Shown here: positions 25,044 to 32,854 of the stretch, in pieces
Layout of the letters: the number at the start of each line of letters is the position of its first letter
Position numbering within the stretch: the first letter of the stretch is position 1
Origin: CAYVBJ01 sp964415185
GTDB taxonomy: Bacteria > Bacteroidota > Rhodothermia > Balneolales > Balneolaceae
DNA: 32,854 nucleotides
NCBI GenBank assembly: GCA_964415185.1
Contig: CAYPZI010000019.1
Coordinates: 1-32,854 of the forward strand
Reading direction: 5' to 3'
The notes under the pieces: generated by a model
Databases searched by the model: none
What the model was told of the DNA's origin: nothing
Seen by the model: only the letters and a program-made list of their open reading frames with translations
Made by a program: the position numbers and the translations under genes

Positions 25044-26390
25044 TCAAGCTATTTCAATTCCCAGCAAGGAAATAATCTCATTTCTTAATTGAAGTATCTT
25101 ATTAAATAATATCTTTTTGGATTTTTGAAGATGCCGTATCCTCAGGCGCTGTATGTTGTTTTTTATTTTATCAAAAAGATTGAGTGATAAACTTCCTGTA
25201 AAAGGAAGGCTGAAAAAATAGAAGACGGTCCATCCGGCGTTGCCGGTTATGAACCACACAGCCGAACTTTGAATAAAGTAAAAAAGTGGAAAAAGAATCA
25301 GGCCTGTAAGCAGCCTTCCGGAGCTTTTAAACTGTTTTTCCTTTATCAACGCGGCTATTCTGTTCATTACATACCAGGGAATTGCATTATTTAAAAAACC
25401 ATAGAGCATGAGGGGAGATAACAGGAACAAATAGATTATTTCGAAAATTAAAGGAACAGCTCTAAACGGCTCCCTGCCGGACGGGCAAATAGTAAGTCCG
25501 GCTTGTTTAAGTAATTTATTAAGGTACCCGGTTTTTTCCTTGATTTTATGAATATCTTCAGGCTCTTTTTTATTGATTCGATTCAGCCTTCGGGCAATAT
25601 GTTGATTTTGCCTTAGCTCATCCAGCGTATATTCACTATTTCTATTTGAATCCCCAAACAGTTTAAACAAACTTTCAGCCAGTTCAATTGTATTTACAGA
25701 GTCAATATTTATTGATATGCTTTTTACCTTTGATTCAACATCCTTCGTGAGCAGCCGCAGGGCAAGAGGACTGTTTTCTTTATAGATTTCCCGGTAATCG
25801 GAAACCTGAACAGGTTCCCCATATCGGATATGGATACCGTTCCGCGTTTTTGTGATTTTCCTGTAGTTAATACCGACTGGAACTATTTGAAGGCCAATAT
25901 TAAACGAGTTCGCAATGTCAGCTCCGAAAGCAATTCTTGCAAGTCCCTTTTTAAATGAACGAACCTGTTTTCGGGGAATGCAGTTGCCTTCAGGATGAAT
26001 CAGAAGGTTACGGTTTTTGGAAAGAATGTCGTAACAGGACTTAAAAACCCATTCATTTGCAGCCTTCAAATCAACTTTATCGCGCGGACGATAAACAGGC
26101 AACATATGAAATACGGTTAGAATCCAGTCTGTTATTTTGTTATTCCCAAATGCATCAGCCCGAATCAAAGGGTAAATGAAATTGTTGTTTCTGTAGGGTG
26201 AAGGTAATATTAAACATAAAGCATCCGAAAAAGCATTTTGATGCGTAGGTGCAAAGATTGTTGGTTTGTCCCAGTTAACAGGTACTTCTTCGGAAACAGT
26301 TACCGTTTTATGATATATCTTAAACCAAAACCAGGTTACAGGGCGCACCCACCAATGTGTAAATGTCCAATTTCTGATTTTGGGGTTCAT
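25044..26390 (-). CDS. PlsC-type 1-acylglycerol-3-phosphate acyltransferase family protein
   Basis: 448 residues from the ATG at 26390; a TTG 66 bases upstream would add a short hydrophobic leader. Acyltransferase motifs: HQNAFSDAL (the HX4D motif), then LPVYRPRDKVD, HPEGN in place of the common FPEGT, and IVPVGINY. The C-terminal part has hydrophobic segments (about 310-400), so it is membrane-bound. The likely role is transfer of an acyl chain to a glycerolipid or related acceptor. It is longer than simple PlsC enzymes, and the exact acceptor is unknown. It is divergent from dnaG, with 132 bases between the starts. Confidence 0.8.
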   Translation of the reverse strand: MNPKIRNWTFTHWWVRPVTWFWFKIYHKTVTVSEEVPVNWDKPTIFAPTHQNAFSDALCLILPSPYRNNNFIYPLIRADAFGNNKITDWILTVFHMLPVYRPRDKVDLKAANEWVFKSCYDILSKNRNLLIHPEGNCIPRKQVRSFKKGLARIAFGADIANSFNIGLQIVPVGINYRKITKTRNGIHIRYGEPVQVSDYREIYKENSPLALRLLTKDVESKVKSISINIDSVNTIELAESLFKLFGDSNRNSEYTLDELRQNQHIARRLNRINKKEPEDIHKIKEKTGYLNKLLKQAGLTICPSGREPFRAVPLIFEIIYLFLLSPLMLYGFLNNAIPWYVMNRIAALIKEKQFKSSGRLLTGLILFPLFYFIQSSAVWFITGNAGWTVFYFFSLPFTGSLSLNLFDKIKNNIQRLRIRHLQKSKKILFNKILQLRNEIISLLGIEIA

Positions 26391-26522
26391 CTTCTTTTTA
26401 TGTTTTAGTGAAAAATTGAGCAAAACATAAAGGATAAGAAAAATTGCAGACTTCAAGACATTTTATTGACATTTTTTCTGTCTGTTTATCGATGCTGAAA
26501 TTGTTATTATTTATGTGACATT

Positions 26523-28529
26523 ATGATCATACCTGACGAAAAAAAAGAGGAAATTAGAGAAGCCGCAGATATTGCTGAGGTAGTCGGTGATTATGTCCGG
26601 CTGAAACGCTCAGGCAGCGGATTTGTGGGGCTATGCCCTTTTCATGACGAGAAAACACCGTCGTTTCATGTTACGCCAAGCCTTGGAATCTATAAGTGTT
26701 TCGGGTGCGGCGAAAGCGGCGATGTATTCAGCTTTGTAATGGAAATGGAAGGCATCGGGTTCCAGGAAGCGCTGCAAACCCTTGCCGACCGCTATGGTGT
26801 GTCGCTGCCGGTTATGGAGGATGAACAGCATGAATCGGAAACCCACAAACTCAAGGAAGGAATTTATCATGCCTTGAAATTTGCCGGACTCTATTTTCAC
26901 CGTCAGCTTCTTGAACTTGACGAAGCTGATAAAGCACGCCAATATCTTGAAAAGCGGGGTTATGCCGGTGATACAATTAAAAAATTCGGGCTCGGATACG
27001 CTCCGGCTGCCGGCGATGCACTTCTGAGGGCTGCAATGGCAGAAGGTATTTCCGAAGAGTATCTCCTGGAAGCAGACCTGGTAAAGAAGAGCAACAGAAA
27101 TGACGGTTACTATGATACTTTCCGCGGAAGACTCATGTTTCCCATTTTCAATCCGTCCGGTAAACTTATTGCATTTGCAGGCAGGGTGCTTGGAAATGAA
27201 AAAAGTGCCAAATATGTAAATTCGTCACAAACGCCTGTTTACAATAAAAGTGATGTTGTTTACGGTGTGAACTTTTCCAAAAATGAGATCCGTAAAAAGG
27301 AAGAAGCTATTCTTGTTGAAGGGTATACCGATGTGATTACTCTTCACAAATTCGGCATACAAAATGTAGTTGCGTCCAGCGGGACATCTTTGACGCCGGG
27401 CCAGATCAGAATTCTTAAAAGATATGGCAACAGGATGACCATGATTTATGACTCGGATGAAGCCGGCAGAACAGCCATGAAGAGGGGAATGAATATTGCA
27501 CTGAAAGAAGGCATGGAAGTTTACCTGCTTGAACTGCCCCAAGACGAAGATCCTGATTCGTATGTAAAGCAGTTTGGAAAAGAGTCGTTTGATAAGTTCA
27601 AACAAAAAGAGGCGGAAGATTTTGTATCGTTTTCAGTTCACCGGGCAGAGGAGAGTGGAATGATGGATAAACCGGGTGACAGTACCAGGGTAATTCACGC
27701 GGTTCTGAAAAGTATTGCACATATCCCTGATGAACTCGACCGCCAGGTTTATGTACAACATCTGCATCAGCTCACTCAGAAATACAGAAACAATAGCGAC
27801 CGCGAACTGTTTGTACAACTTGAAAAAATATTGAGGGATGATAATCCCCATAAAACCGTGAGAGTGAGGGATTTTACGGTATCCGGAGACAGGGGCAGGC
27901 AAAGCAGCAACATGCCGCCCGACGAAGGCAGGCAAAACCGCGATGGCAAATTACAGGTATCTTCCAAAAAACCTCATTACGAGATGGAGCTGATACGCCT
28001 TATGCTTCAATACGGCAGGCCTATGCAGAAGTACATTGGCCAGAACTGCAATGAAAAATTGTTTGAACACGAGCAATTGCAGGAGTTCTACGGTGATATC
28101 ATGCAGAGGTACCTGGATGAAAAAGATACAACACCCGACCATTATGCCCATCGTGAAGATCCCTATCCAAAGCTGTTGGGCGACATCGTTCTTGAACGCC
28201 ATACAGCAGTGGAACGTGACAGTGAGCGCAGGATCATAGAAATGAAAAAAGATAAAGATCCCGTGAAAACAGCTAAATCTGCCATGAAAACCCTAAAGCT
28301 GCACCATTTGGAAAGGCTTCGGGTACAGTTCTCGGACAATCTTAAAAATGAGTCGGGAAGCGGAAAGGAAAAATTGACACAACTGTTAACAAAGACTCAA
28401 AGGCAGATAACACATTTAAAGAGAACAAGCCCCGATTTACTTTTTCCTGATCCTGATGATGGATTTAAATCCTCAAATCCGTTTGAAAACAGGGTATTTG
28501 AATACAAAATGAAGACAAAAGACAGATGA
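26523..28529 (+). CDS. dnaG: DNA primase
   Basis: 668 residues. The CHC2 zinc finger has Cys38, His41, Cys59 and Cys62 in CPFHDEKTPSF and YKCFGCGESGD. The middle catalytic core includes FRGRLMFPIF near 198-207. The TOPRIM motifs are VEGYTDVI (Glu264) and YDSDEAG (307-313). The C-terminal third is less conserved and would bind the replicative helicase. The enzyme makes RNA primers at the replication fork. Its stop overlaps the start of the inositol monophosphatase gene by 4 bp, so the two are translationally coupled. Confidence 0.96.
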   Translation: MIIPDEKKEEIREAADIAEVVGDYVRLKRSGSGFVGLCPFHDEKTPSFHVTPSLGIYKCFGCGESGDVFSFVMEMEGIGFQEALQTLADRYGVSLPVMEDEQHESETHKLKEGIYHALKFAGLYFHRQLLELDEADKARQYLEKRGYAGDTIKKFGLGYAPAAGDALLRAAMAEGISEEYLLEADLVKKSNRNDGYYDTFRGRLMFPIFNPSGKLIAFAGRVLGNEKSAKYVNSSQTPVYNKSDVVYGVNFSKNEIRKKEEAILVEGYTDVITLHKFGIQNVVASSGTSLTPGQIRILKRYGNRMTMIYDSDEAGRTAMKRGMNIALKEGMEVYLLELPQDEDPDSYVKQFGKESFDKFKQKEAEDFVSFSVHRAEESGMMDKPGDSTRVIHAVLKSIAHIPDELDRQVYVQHLHQLTQKYRNNSDRELFVQLEKILRDDNPHKTVRVRDFTVSGDRGRQSSNMPPDEGRQNRDGKLQVSSKKPHYEMELIRLMLQYGRPMQKYIGQNCNEKLFEHEQLQEFYGDIMQRYLDEKDTTPDHYAHREDPYPKLLGDIVLERHTAVERDSERRIIEMKKDKDPVKTAKSAMKTLKLHHLERLRVQFSDNLKNESGSGKEKLTQLLTKTQRQITHLKRTSPDLLFPDPDDGFKSSNPFENRVFEYKMKTKDR

Positions 28530-29308
28530 ATCGTGATTTGGAAACAGCTATTCAGGCAGCCCGAAAAGGCGTTGAAATTGTCAAGAATTACATAGATACA
28601 GACTTTGAGATTCATGAAAAAGGCAGAAATGACATTGTAACCGAGGCGGACATTGCCGTGGAAAAAGCTATTCTCTCATTTCTGAAAAGTGAATTTCCGG
28701 ATGACCAGCTCTTGGCAGAAGAAACCAGGAATAAGCAAGTGCTTGAAAAAAAGCGTGTCTGGATTGTGGATCCCATCGATGGAACAACCAATTTTGCTTA
28801 TCGATTCCCGATTTTTTGTGTATCAGTCGGATTATGGGAAAATGGAAAGCCGAAAGCGGCGGCAATCATCGAAGTAAACCGGGGCGAGGAATTTACGGCT
28901 TCTGCCGGTGATGGCGCGTATCTCAACGGGTCACCGATTTCAGTATCAGGCAGATCGAACCATTCCAAAGCACTTCTAGGAACCGGGTTTCCATACAGTG
29001 ATATGAGCCTTGTGGATGATTATATCCGCTTGTTTTATGAACTGACGAAACAGGTGAAGGGAATACGGAGGCCGGGCGCCGCAACCTACGATTTATGCTG
29101 TGTGGCCGACGGGCGATTTGACGGGTTTTATGAGTATGCCCTGAAAGCATGGGATGTGGCAGCCGCGGCACTGGTGGTGCGCGAAGCCGGCGGCGTGGTG
29201 ACCGACTGGGACGGCGGCGAAGACTGGCTTTTTGGCCAAAAGATTATCGCAGGCAATCCCCACATTCATCAATATCTGCTTGATATGATAAAAGAACATA
29301 TCGGGTAA
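28526..29308 (+). CDS. Inositol monophosphatase family protein (SuhB-like)
   Basis: 260 residues, the normal length. Metal-site motifs: Glu65-Glu66 in LLAEET, VDPIDGTTNF with Asp82 and Asp85, and WDVAAAALVVREAGG near 213-227. The family dephosphorylates inositol phosphates, and some members act on NADP, fructose bisphosphate or histidinol phosphate, so the substrate is open. The start overlaps dnaG by ATGA. A palindromic repeat begins at the base after the stop codon. Confidence 0.9.
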   Translation: MNRDLETAIQAARKGVEIVKNYIDTDFEIHEKGRNDIVTEADIAVEKAILSFLKSEFPDDQLLAEETRNKQVLEKKRVWIVDPIDGTTNFAYRFPIFCVSVGLWENGKPKAAAIIEVNRGEEFTASAGDGAYLNGSPISVSGRSNHSKALLGTGFPYSDMSLVDDYIRLFYELTKQVKGIRRPGAATYDLCCVADGRFDGFYEYALKAWDVAAAALVVREAGGVVTDWDGGEDWLFGQKIIAGNPHIHQYLLDMIKEHIG

Positions 29309-29373
29309 CATTCATCGGATGACTCGTTAAGCCTGGATTTTACCAAATTATTGCTCGCAGTCATCCGATGAAT
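29309..29373. repeat. Palindromic repeat, tandem copy 1
   Basis: Perfect 15-bp arms at 29310-29324 (ATTCATCGGATGACT) and 29359-29373 enclose 34 bases. It begins directly after the suhB-like stop. The unit is nearly identical to copy 2, with two differences in the core. With copy 2 it fills most of the 178-base gap between the convergent suhB-like and bshB1 genes and could end transcription in both directions. Confidence 0.75.
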
Positions 29374-29410
29374 TGCTTTTTTCGAGTGATATCATATTTA
29401 AGATTGGAAA

Positions 29411-29475
29411 CATTCATCGGATGACTTGTTAAGCCTGAATTTTACCAAATTATTGCTCGCAGTCATCCGATGAAT
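29411..29475. repeat. Palindromic repeat, tandem copy 2
   Basis: Perfect 15-bp arms at 29412-29426 and 29461-29475 enclose the same kind of core as copy 1, in the same orientation, after a 37-base spacer. It ends 11 bases before the bshB1 stop. The near-identity of the two copies points to recent duplication or repeated insertion. Confidence 0.75.
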
Positions 29476-29486
29476 GGCCTTGGCTT

Positions 29487-30230
29487 TTACCTGATCGGGT
29501 TGGTTTCAAAAAAGACGTTCAGGCTGCTGAGGGGAACCGGTTTTTGATAATATTTAAAAGCCTCGCCGTATTTGAACCCGCAAAGATGTCCCAAATGCAT
29601 GGCACGCGCTCTCAGGGATTCGAAAAAGTTGATGCTTGAGATGTAGGTTTCGGGTTCATCGCCCGGATCCTCCACATGAAACTGGCTGGCAAATGCCATG
29701 ATGGCTTTTTCTTTGGTATCTATGGTATCGGTGATATCATATACAAAATCGGGATCGAATGGCTGATCCTGCATATAGTGTAAAATATGGGATGGTCTGT
29801 GAGGCTCCTGAATATTACCGTTTTCATCCATTGTTTCGATTTTAATTAAGCCACTGTAAAAAATGGCATCAATCAATAATCTCGATGCATCGCCATGATC
29901 AGGATGGCGGTCGTGTGGAGCGCTGATGAAACAGATATGCGGTTTATACCGGCGGATTTTCCGGATTATTTTGACCTGATTCTCTCTTGTATTTTTAATT
30001 TCACTGTCATTCATATTCAGGTTGTCCCTGGCAGTGAGCCCAAGAATTGCGGCGGCATTGGCTGCTTCTTTAAGACGTAGTTCCGGGTTGCCACGGGTGC
30101 CCATCTGTCCTTGTGTAAGGTCAACCACGGCTGCGCTTTTGCCTTTTTTTATAAGTGATGCGAGTGTGCCGGCACAGCAAAGTTCAGTATCGTCGGGATG
30201 GGCGCCGAAGGCGAGAATGTCAACAGTCAT
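29487..30230 (-). CDS. bshB1: Bacillithiol biosynthesis deacetylase BshB1
   Basis: 247 residues. The LmbE-type zinc site is AHPDDTE (His11, Asp13, Asp14) plus HPDH (His112) in SAPHDRHPDHGDA. GQMGTRGNPELRLKEA near 41-56 is typical of BshB1. The enzyme removes the acetyl group from N-acetylglucosaminyl-malate, the second step of bacillithiol synthesis. The partner genes bshA and bshC are not in the window. A related sugar deacetylase cannot be fully excluded, but the motifs fit BshB1 best. Confidence 0.88.
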   Translation of the reverse strand: MTVDILAFGAHPDDTELCCAGTLASLIKKGKSAAVVDLTQGQMGTRGNPELRLKEAANAAAILGLTARDNLNMNDSEIKNTRENQVKIIRKIRRYKPHICFISAPHDRHPDHGDASRLLIDAIFYSGLIKIETMDENGNIQEPHRPSHILHYMQDQPFDPDFVYDITDTIDTKEKAIMAFASQFHVEDPGDEPETYISSINFFESLRARAMHLGHLCGFKYGEAFKYYQKPVPLSSLNVFFETNPIR

Positions 30231-30336
30231 AAAAATATTGATTATTTAATTTTATATGCAACGTATTGGCTTTTTTTACGTAAGTAGTGAAATAATATTT
30301 AAACCGGTTTGAAATGATAAAAAGATTGAGTGGTAA

Positions 30337-31572
30337 ATGCACCGAATAATTGTCAGTTTTATTGAAGGATCCAAAATAGCCATGCAGGCAATCTGGACAA
30401 ACAAGACAAGGGCCATTCTTACAACCACTTGTATCGTCATTGGAATTGTAAGTGTTACTGCCATGAATACCATTACTGACGGCGTAGACCGCAGTTTTGA
30501 TGACAGCATGGATATGCTCGGAAATAATGTCTTGTTTGTGGAAAAATGGCCATGGGGAATTGGTGGGGGGGAGTACAAATGGTGGGAATACAGAAACAGG
30601 CGTGAAATGAAACTGGATTACACCGAACAGCTTCAGGAACTAAGCAAACTCGCAACCGAGGTATCGGCCCAGGTAACAAGGTCGGTTACAGTTCGGTATC
30701 AGGACAAATATGCCGATAACGTAGATGTAAACGGAGCCACGGCAAACTATTTTAAAACAGCAGGACTTGATATCGAATCCGGCCGGTTTTTTTCGGAATC
30801 TGATGTGCAGCGAGCCGGAAAAGTAGCTGTTTTGGGTGCATCGGTCGCAGAAAATCTGTTTCAGAATAACGACCCGCTTGGGAAAAATATCAGGATTAGA
30901 GGGCAGCGTTTTTTTGTGATTGGCGTTATGAAAAAACAAGGGAATTTTCTTGGGATGGCTGACACCGACAACCGCATTCTGATTCCTATTTCAGCTTTTA
31001 AAGGTTTATACAGTCTGAGGTGGGGATTACAGATCTCCGTTCAATATCCCGATGAAAAAGCCATGGAAGAGGGCGAGTATGAACTTGAAGGGCTGATGCG
31101 CAGGATCAGGCAACTCGACCCGCTTGAGGAAAATGATTTTGCCATCAACAAGGCAGCCCTTTTTGAGCAGCAGTTTGATTCAATGAAAACTGCAATTTAC
31201 GGTATCGGAATTTTTCTGACAGGCCTGGCCCTTTTTGTGGGCGGCATCGGGGTGATGAATATCATGTATGTATCGGTAAAAGAGAGAACCCGAGAAATCG
31301 GCATCCGTAAAGCGGTGGGTGCGAAATCATGGGAGATTCTGCTGCAATTCCTGATGGAGGCGATAGTGATCTGCCTGATCGGAGGCGTGTTCGGCGTATT
31401 GATGTCGGTTGGAATCACACACATAATTAACCAGTTTTTTGTTGCCTATATGGATTGGACTACCGTATTGAATGCGATCCTGATCTGTGCATTTATTGGA
31501 ATATTGTTTGGATTTCTGCCTTCAAACAAGGCATCGAAAGCAGATCCTATCGACTCACTCAGGTATGAATAA
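30337..31572 (+). CDS. MacB/FtsX-type ABC transporter permease, paralogue 1
   Basis: 411 residues. Layout: one membrane segment at about 25-45, a large extracytoplasmic MacB_PCD domain (about 50-270), then three membrane segments (about 285-310, 335-365 and 375-395). The conserved cytoplasmic TREIGIRKAVGA loop follows the second segment, and the C-terminus ends in DPIDSLRYE. The family exports lipids, lipoproteins, peptides or drugs with a MacB-like ATPase. No ATPase or periplasmic adaptor gene is in the window; the gene upstream faces the other way, so a partner would be downstream or elsewhere. It is followed after 38 bases by a homologue. Confidence 0.88.
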   Translation: MHRIIVSFIEGSKIAMQAIWTNKTRAILTTTCIVIGIVSVTAMNTITDGVDRSFDDSMDMLGNNVLFVEKWPWGIGGGEYKWWEYRNRREMKLDYTEQLQELSKLATEVSAQVTRSVTVRYQDKYADNVDVNGATANYFKTAGLDIESGRFFSESDVQRAGKVAVLGASVAENLFQNNDPLGKNIRIRGQRFFVIGVMKKQGNFLGMADTDNRILIPISAFKGLYSLRWGLQISVQYPDEKAMEEGEYELEGLMRRIRQLDPLEENDFAINKAALFEQQFDSMKTAIYGIGIFLTGLALFVGGIGVMNIMYVSVKERTREIGIRKAVGAKSWEILLQFLMEAIVICLIGGVFGVLMSVGITHIINQFFVAYMDWTTVLNAILICAFIGILFGFLPSNKASKADPIDSLRYE

Positions 31573-31610
31573 AATCACTTAAATTTTTCACTATCAGTTC
31601 AATTTAAATA

Positions 31611-32834
31611 ATGAATATCATAGAAGTATTTCGTCAGGCAATCGATTCCATCCGGGCTAACCTGCTTCGATCTTCACTCACATTACTTGCAATTGCCGTC
31701 GGCGTGTTTGCAGTAATTAGTGCGAATACTGCCGTATTGGTGTTAGACACATATTTTAAAGACACCCTGAGCCTGATGGGCGGTGATGTAATTACAATTC
31801 AGAAATTCCCCGCCATCAATATGGGCGATGACTGGCAAACATACCGGAACAGACAGGATATAACTTTCCGGCAAATGGAAGAACTGGATGAAAGGTCAAA
31901 ACTGGCCCGGCAGGTGGGTCCCAATACAAGATTCAGAACAACTTCGGTATCATTTGAGGATAATGAAACAGAGCCTAATGTGGCAATAGAAGGCGGAAAT
32001 GAGTTTTATCTTCCGAATAACGCCTACTATATCAAAGAAGGCAGGAATTTTCTTGCAGAAGATATCAATTTTGTCCGGCAGGTTGCGATCATAGGCCCGG
32101 ATATTTCAGAAGTGATTTTTAAAAATGTAAATCCCGTAGGGAAATCGATTCGTATTGACGGAAGGCCTTACATTGTGATTGGTGTAACGGAGGAGAGGGG
32201 GAGTGTATTCGGGCAGACACTTGACAGGTTTGTGGTGATCCCATACACTACTTTATCAGCCGTTTATGGACGTGAGAGAAATATCTCTGTTCAGGTCAAG
32301 GCTGCTTCTATTGAACTGGTACAGCAAACAATCGATGAGATGACCGGCTGGCTCAGAACAATCCGTAAGGTACTGCCGGGAAAAGCAAATGATTTTGAAA
32401 TTGTAACCAATGAATCGCTCGGTGACGTATTCGAACAGTTTACCGGTTTTCTGTATATGGTCGGCTTTATTGTCGGAGGTATTGCCTTGTTGGGAGCAGG
32501 GATCGGCGTAATGAATATCATGCTGGTTTCGGTAACCGAACGAACCAGGGAAATTGGTATAAGAAAGGCGGTAGGCGCAACAAAAAAAGCGATTGTCTCA
32601 CAATTCCTGATGGAGACCATAGCCATTTGCCAAATCGGGGGAGTCATTGGAATACTGATGGGAATCGTATTAGGCAACGGGGCTGCCCTCTGGCTGGAAT
32701 CAAGTATCGTTATCCCATGGTCGGCTGCGGTTGGCGGAGTTCTCGGAATGACGATAATCGGAATACTTTTTGGAGTTTATCCTGCATTTAAAGCTGCCCG
32801 GCTGGATCCGATTGAAAGTTTGAGATATGAGTAG
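31611..32834 (+). CDS. MacB/FtsX-type ABC transporter permease, paralogue 2
   Basis: 407 residues, the same architecture as the preceding gene, and clearly a tandem homologue: both have a single N-terminal membrane segment, SGRFF/EGRNFL-type strands in the periplasmic domain, GIGVMNIM, TREIGIRKAVGA and a DPIxSLRYE end. The two could form a heterodimeric channel or serve separate substrates. The periplasmic domains have diverged, for example the Trp-rich KWPWGIGGGEYKWWEYR of paralogue 1 against KFPAINMGDDWQTYR here. It ends 20 bases before the window edge. Confidence 0.88.
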   Translation: MNIIEVFRQAIDSIRANLLRSSLTLLAIAVGVFAVISANTAVLVLDTYFKDTLSLMGGDVITIQKFPAINMGDDWQTYRNRQDITFRQMEELDERSKLARQVGPNTRFRTTSVSFEDNETEPNVAIEGGNEFYLPNNAYYIKEGRNFLAEDINFVRQVAIIGPDISEVIFKNVNPVGKSIRIDGRPYIVIGVTEERGSVFGQTLDRFVVIPYTTLSAVYGRERNISVQVKAASIELVQQTIDEMTGWLRTIRKVLPGKANDFEIVTNESLGDVFEQFTGFLYMVGFIVGGIALLGAGIGVMNIMLVSVTERTREIGIRKAVGATKKAIVSQFLMETIAICQIGGVIGILMGIVLGNGAALWLESSIVIPWSAAVGGVLGMTIIGILFGVYPAFKAARLDPIESLRYE

Positions 32835-32854
32835 ATTTGAATTCTTTTGCCAGA

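Noticed and set aside
26391..26456. Hydrophobic leader extension of the PlsC-type protein from a TTG codon
   Set aside because: The ATG at 26390 is a stronger start and leaves normal space for divergent promoters with dnaG; the extension remains possible.
29309..29475. CRISPR-like appearance of two repeats with a spacer
   Set aside because: There are only two units, each an internal palindrome of 65 bp with a conserved core, and no cas genes.

Overview
The window looks like chromosomal DNA from a marine or saline member of the Bacteroidota/Balneolota. I infer this from the AT-leaning composition and the near-absence of Shine-Dalgarno sites. The gene families agree: a Gld-type ABC exporter with a DUF4340 partner, a 6-bladed beta-propeller with a small cysteine peptide, DAP decarboxylase, SucD, DnaG, BshB1 and EgtB/EgtD. 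A Balneolales-like source is my best guess, but no rRNA or other phylogenetic marker is present. I found no tRNA, rRNA, CRISPR array, intact insertion sequence or phage gene.

Layout. 1-1500 (minus): a small exported cysteine peptide, a strong hairpin, a signal-anchored beta-propeller, and the start of a hydrophobic protein that runs off the left edge. 1632-1789: a MITE-like palindromic element. 1833-7092 (minus): an SDR oxidoreductase, then gldA-gldF-gldG and a DUF4340 gene. 7302-10027 (plus): YgjP-like metallopeptidase, class IV aminotransferase and CNNM/CBS membrane protein. 10028-15722: an accessory-looking segment whose two ends carry inverted copies of one REP-like element. Between them lie a lipase maturation factor homologue, an MtfA-like peptidase divergent from an RraB-like protein, a secreted His/Met-rich protein of unknown function and a cupredoxin. 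15723-18062: egtB-egtD (ergothioneine). 18212-21359: a lipoprotein, a flavodoxin-fold reductase and a secreted M19 dipeptidase. 21511-23563 (minus): sucD-lysA. 23965-26390: a two-domain VOC protein, converging on a PlsC-type acyltransferase. 26523-29308: dnaG-suhB with a 4-bp overlap. 29309-29475: two tandem palindromic repeats. 29487-30230 (minus): bshB1 (bacillithiol). 30337-32834: two paralogous MacB/FtsX-type permeases.

How the genes work together. Two low-molecular-weight thiol routes, ergothioneine (egtBD) and bacillithiol (bshB1), lie within 15 kb, which suggests an aerobic organism under redox or metal stress. The gld/DUF4340 cluster is a complete ABC-2 type exporter unit. Several genes are housekeeping (sucD, lysA, dnaG), so most of the window is ordinary chromosome interrupted by small repeats.

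The least explained parts are the peptide/propeller/membrane cassette at the left edge, the secreted His/Met-rich protein next to the cupredoxin, and four families of palindromic intergenic repeats. Several annotated starts were moved from the longest open frame to an internal ATG. The clearest cases are gldG (4-bp overlap plus SD), the dipeptidase (signal peptide) and the MtfA-like gene (family length).
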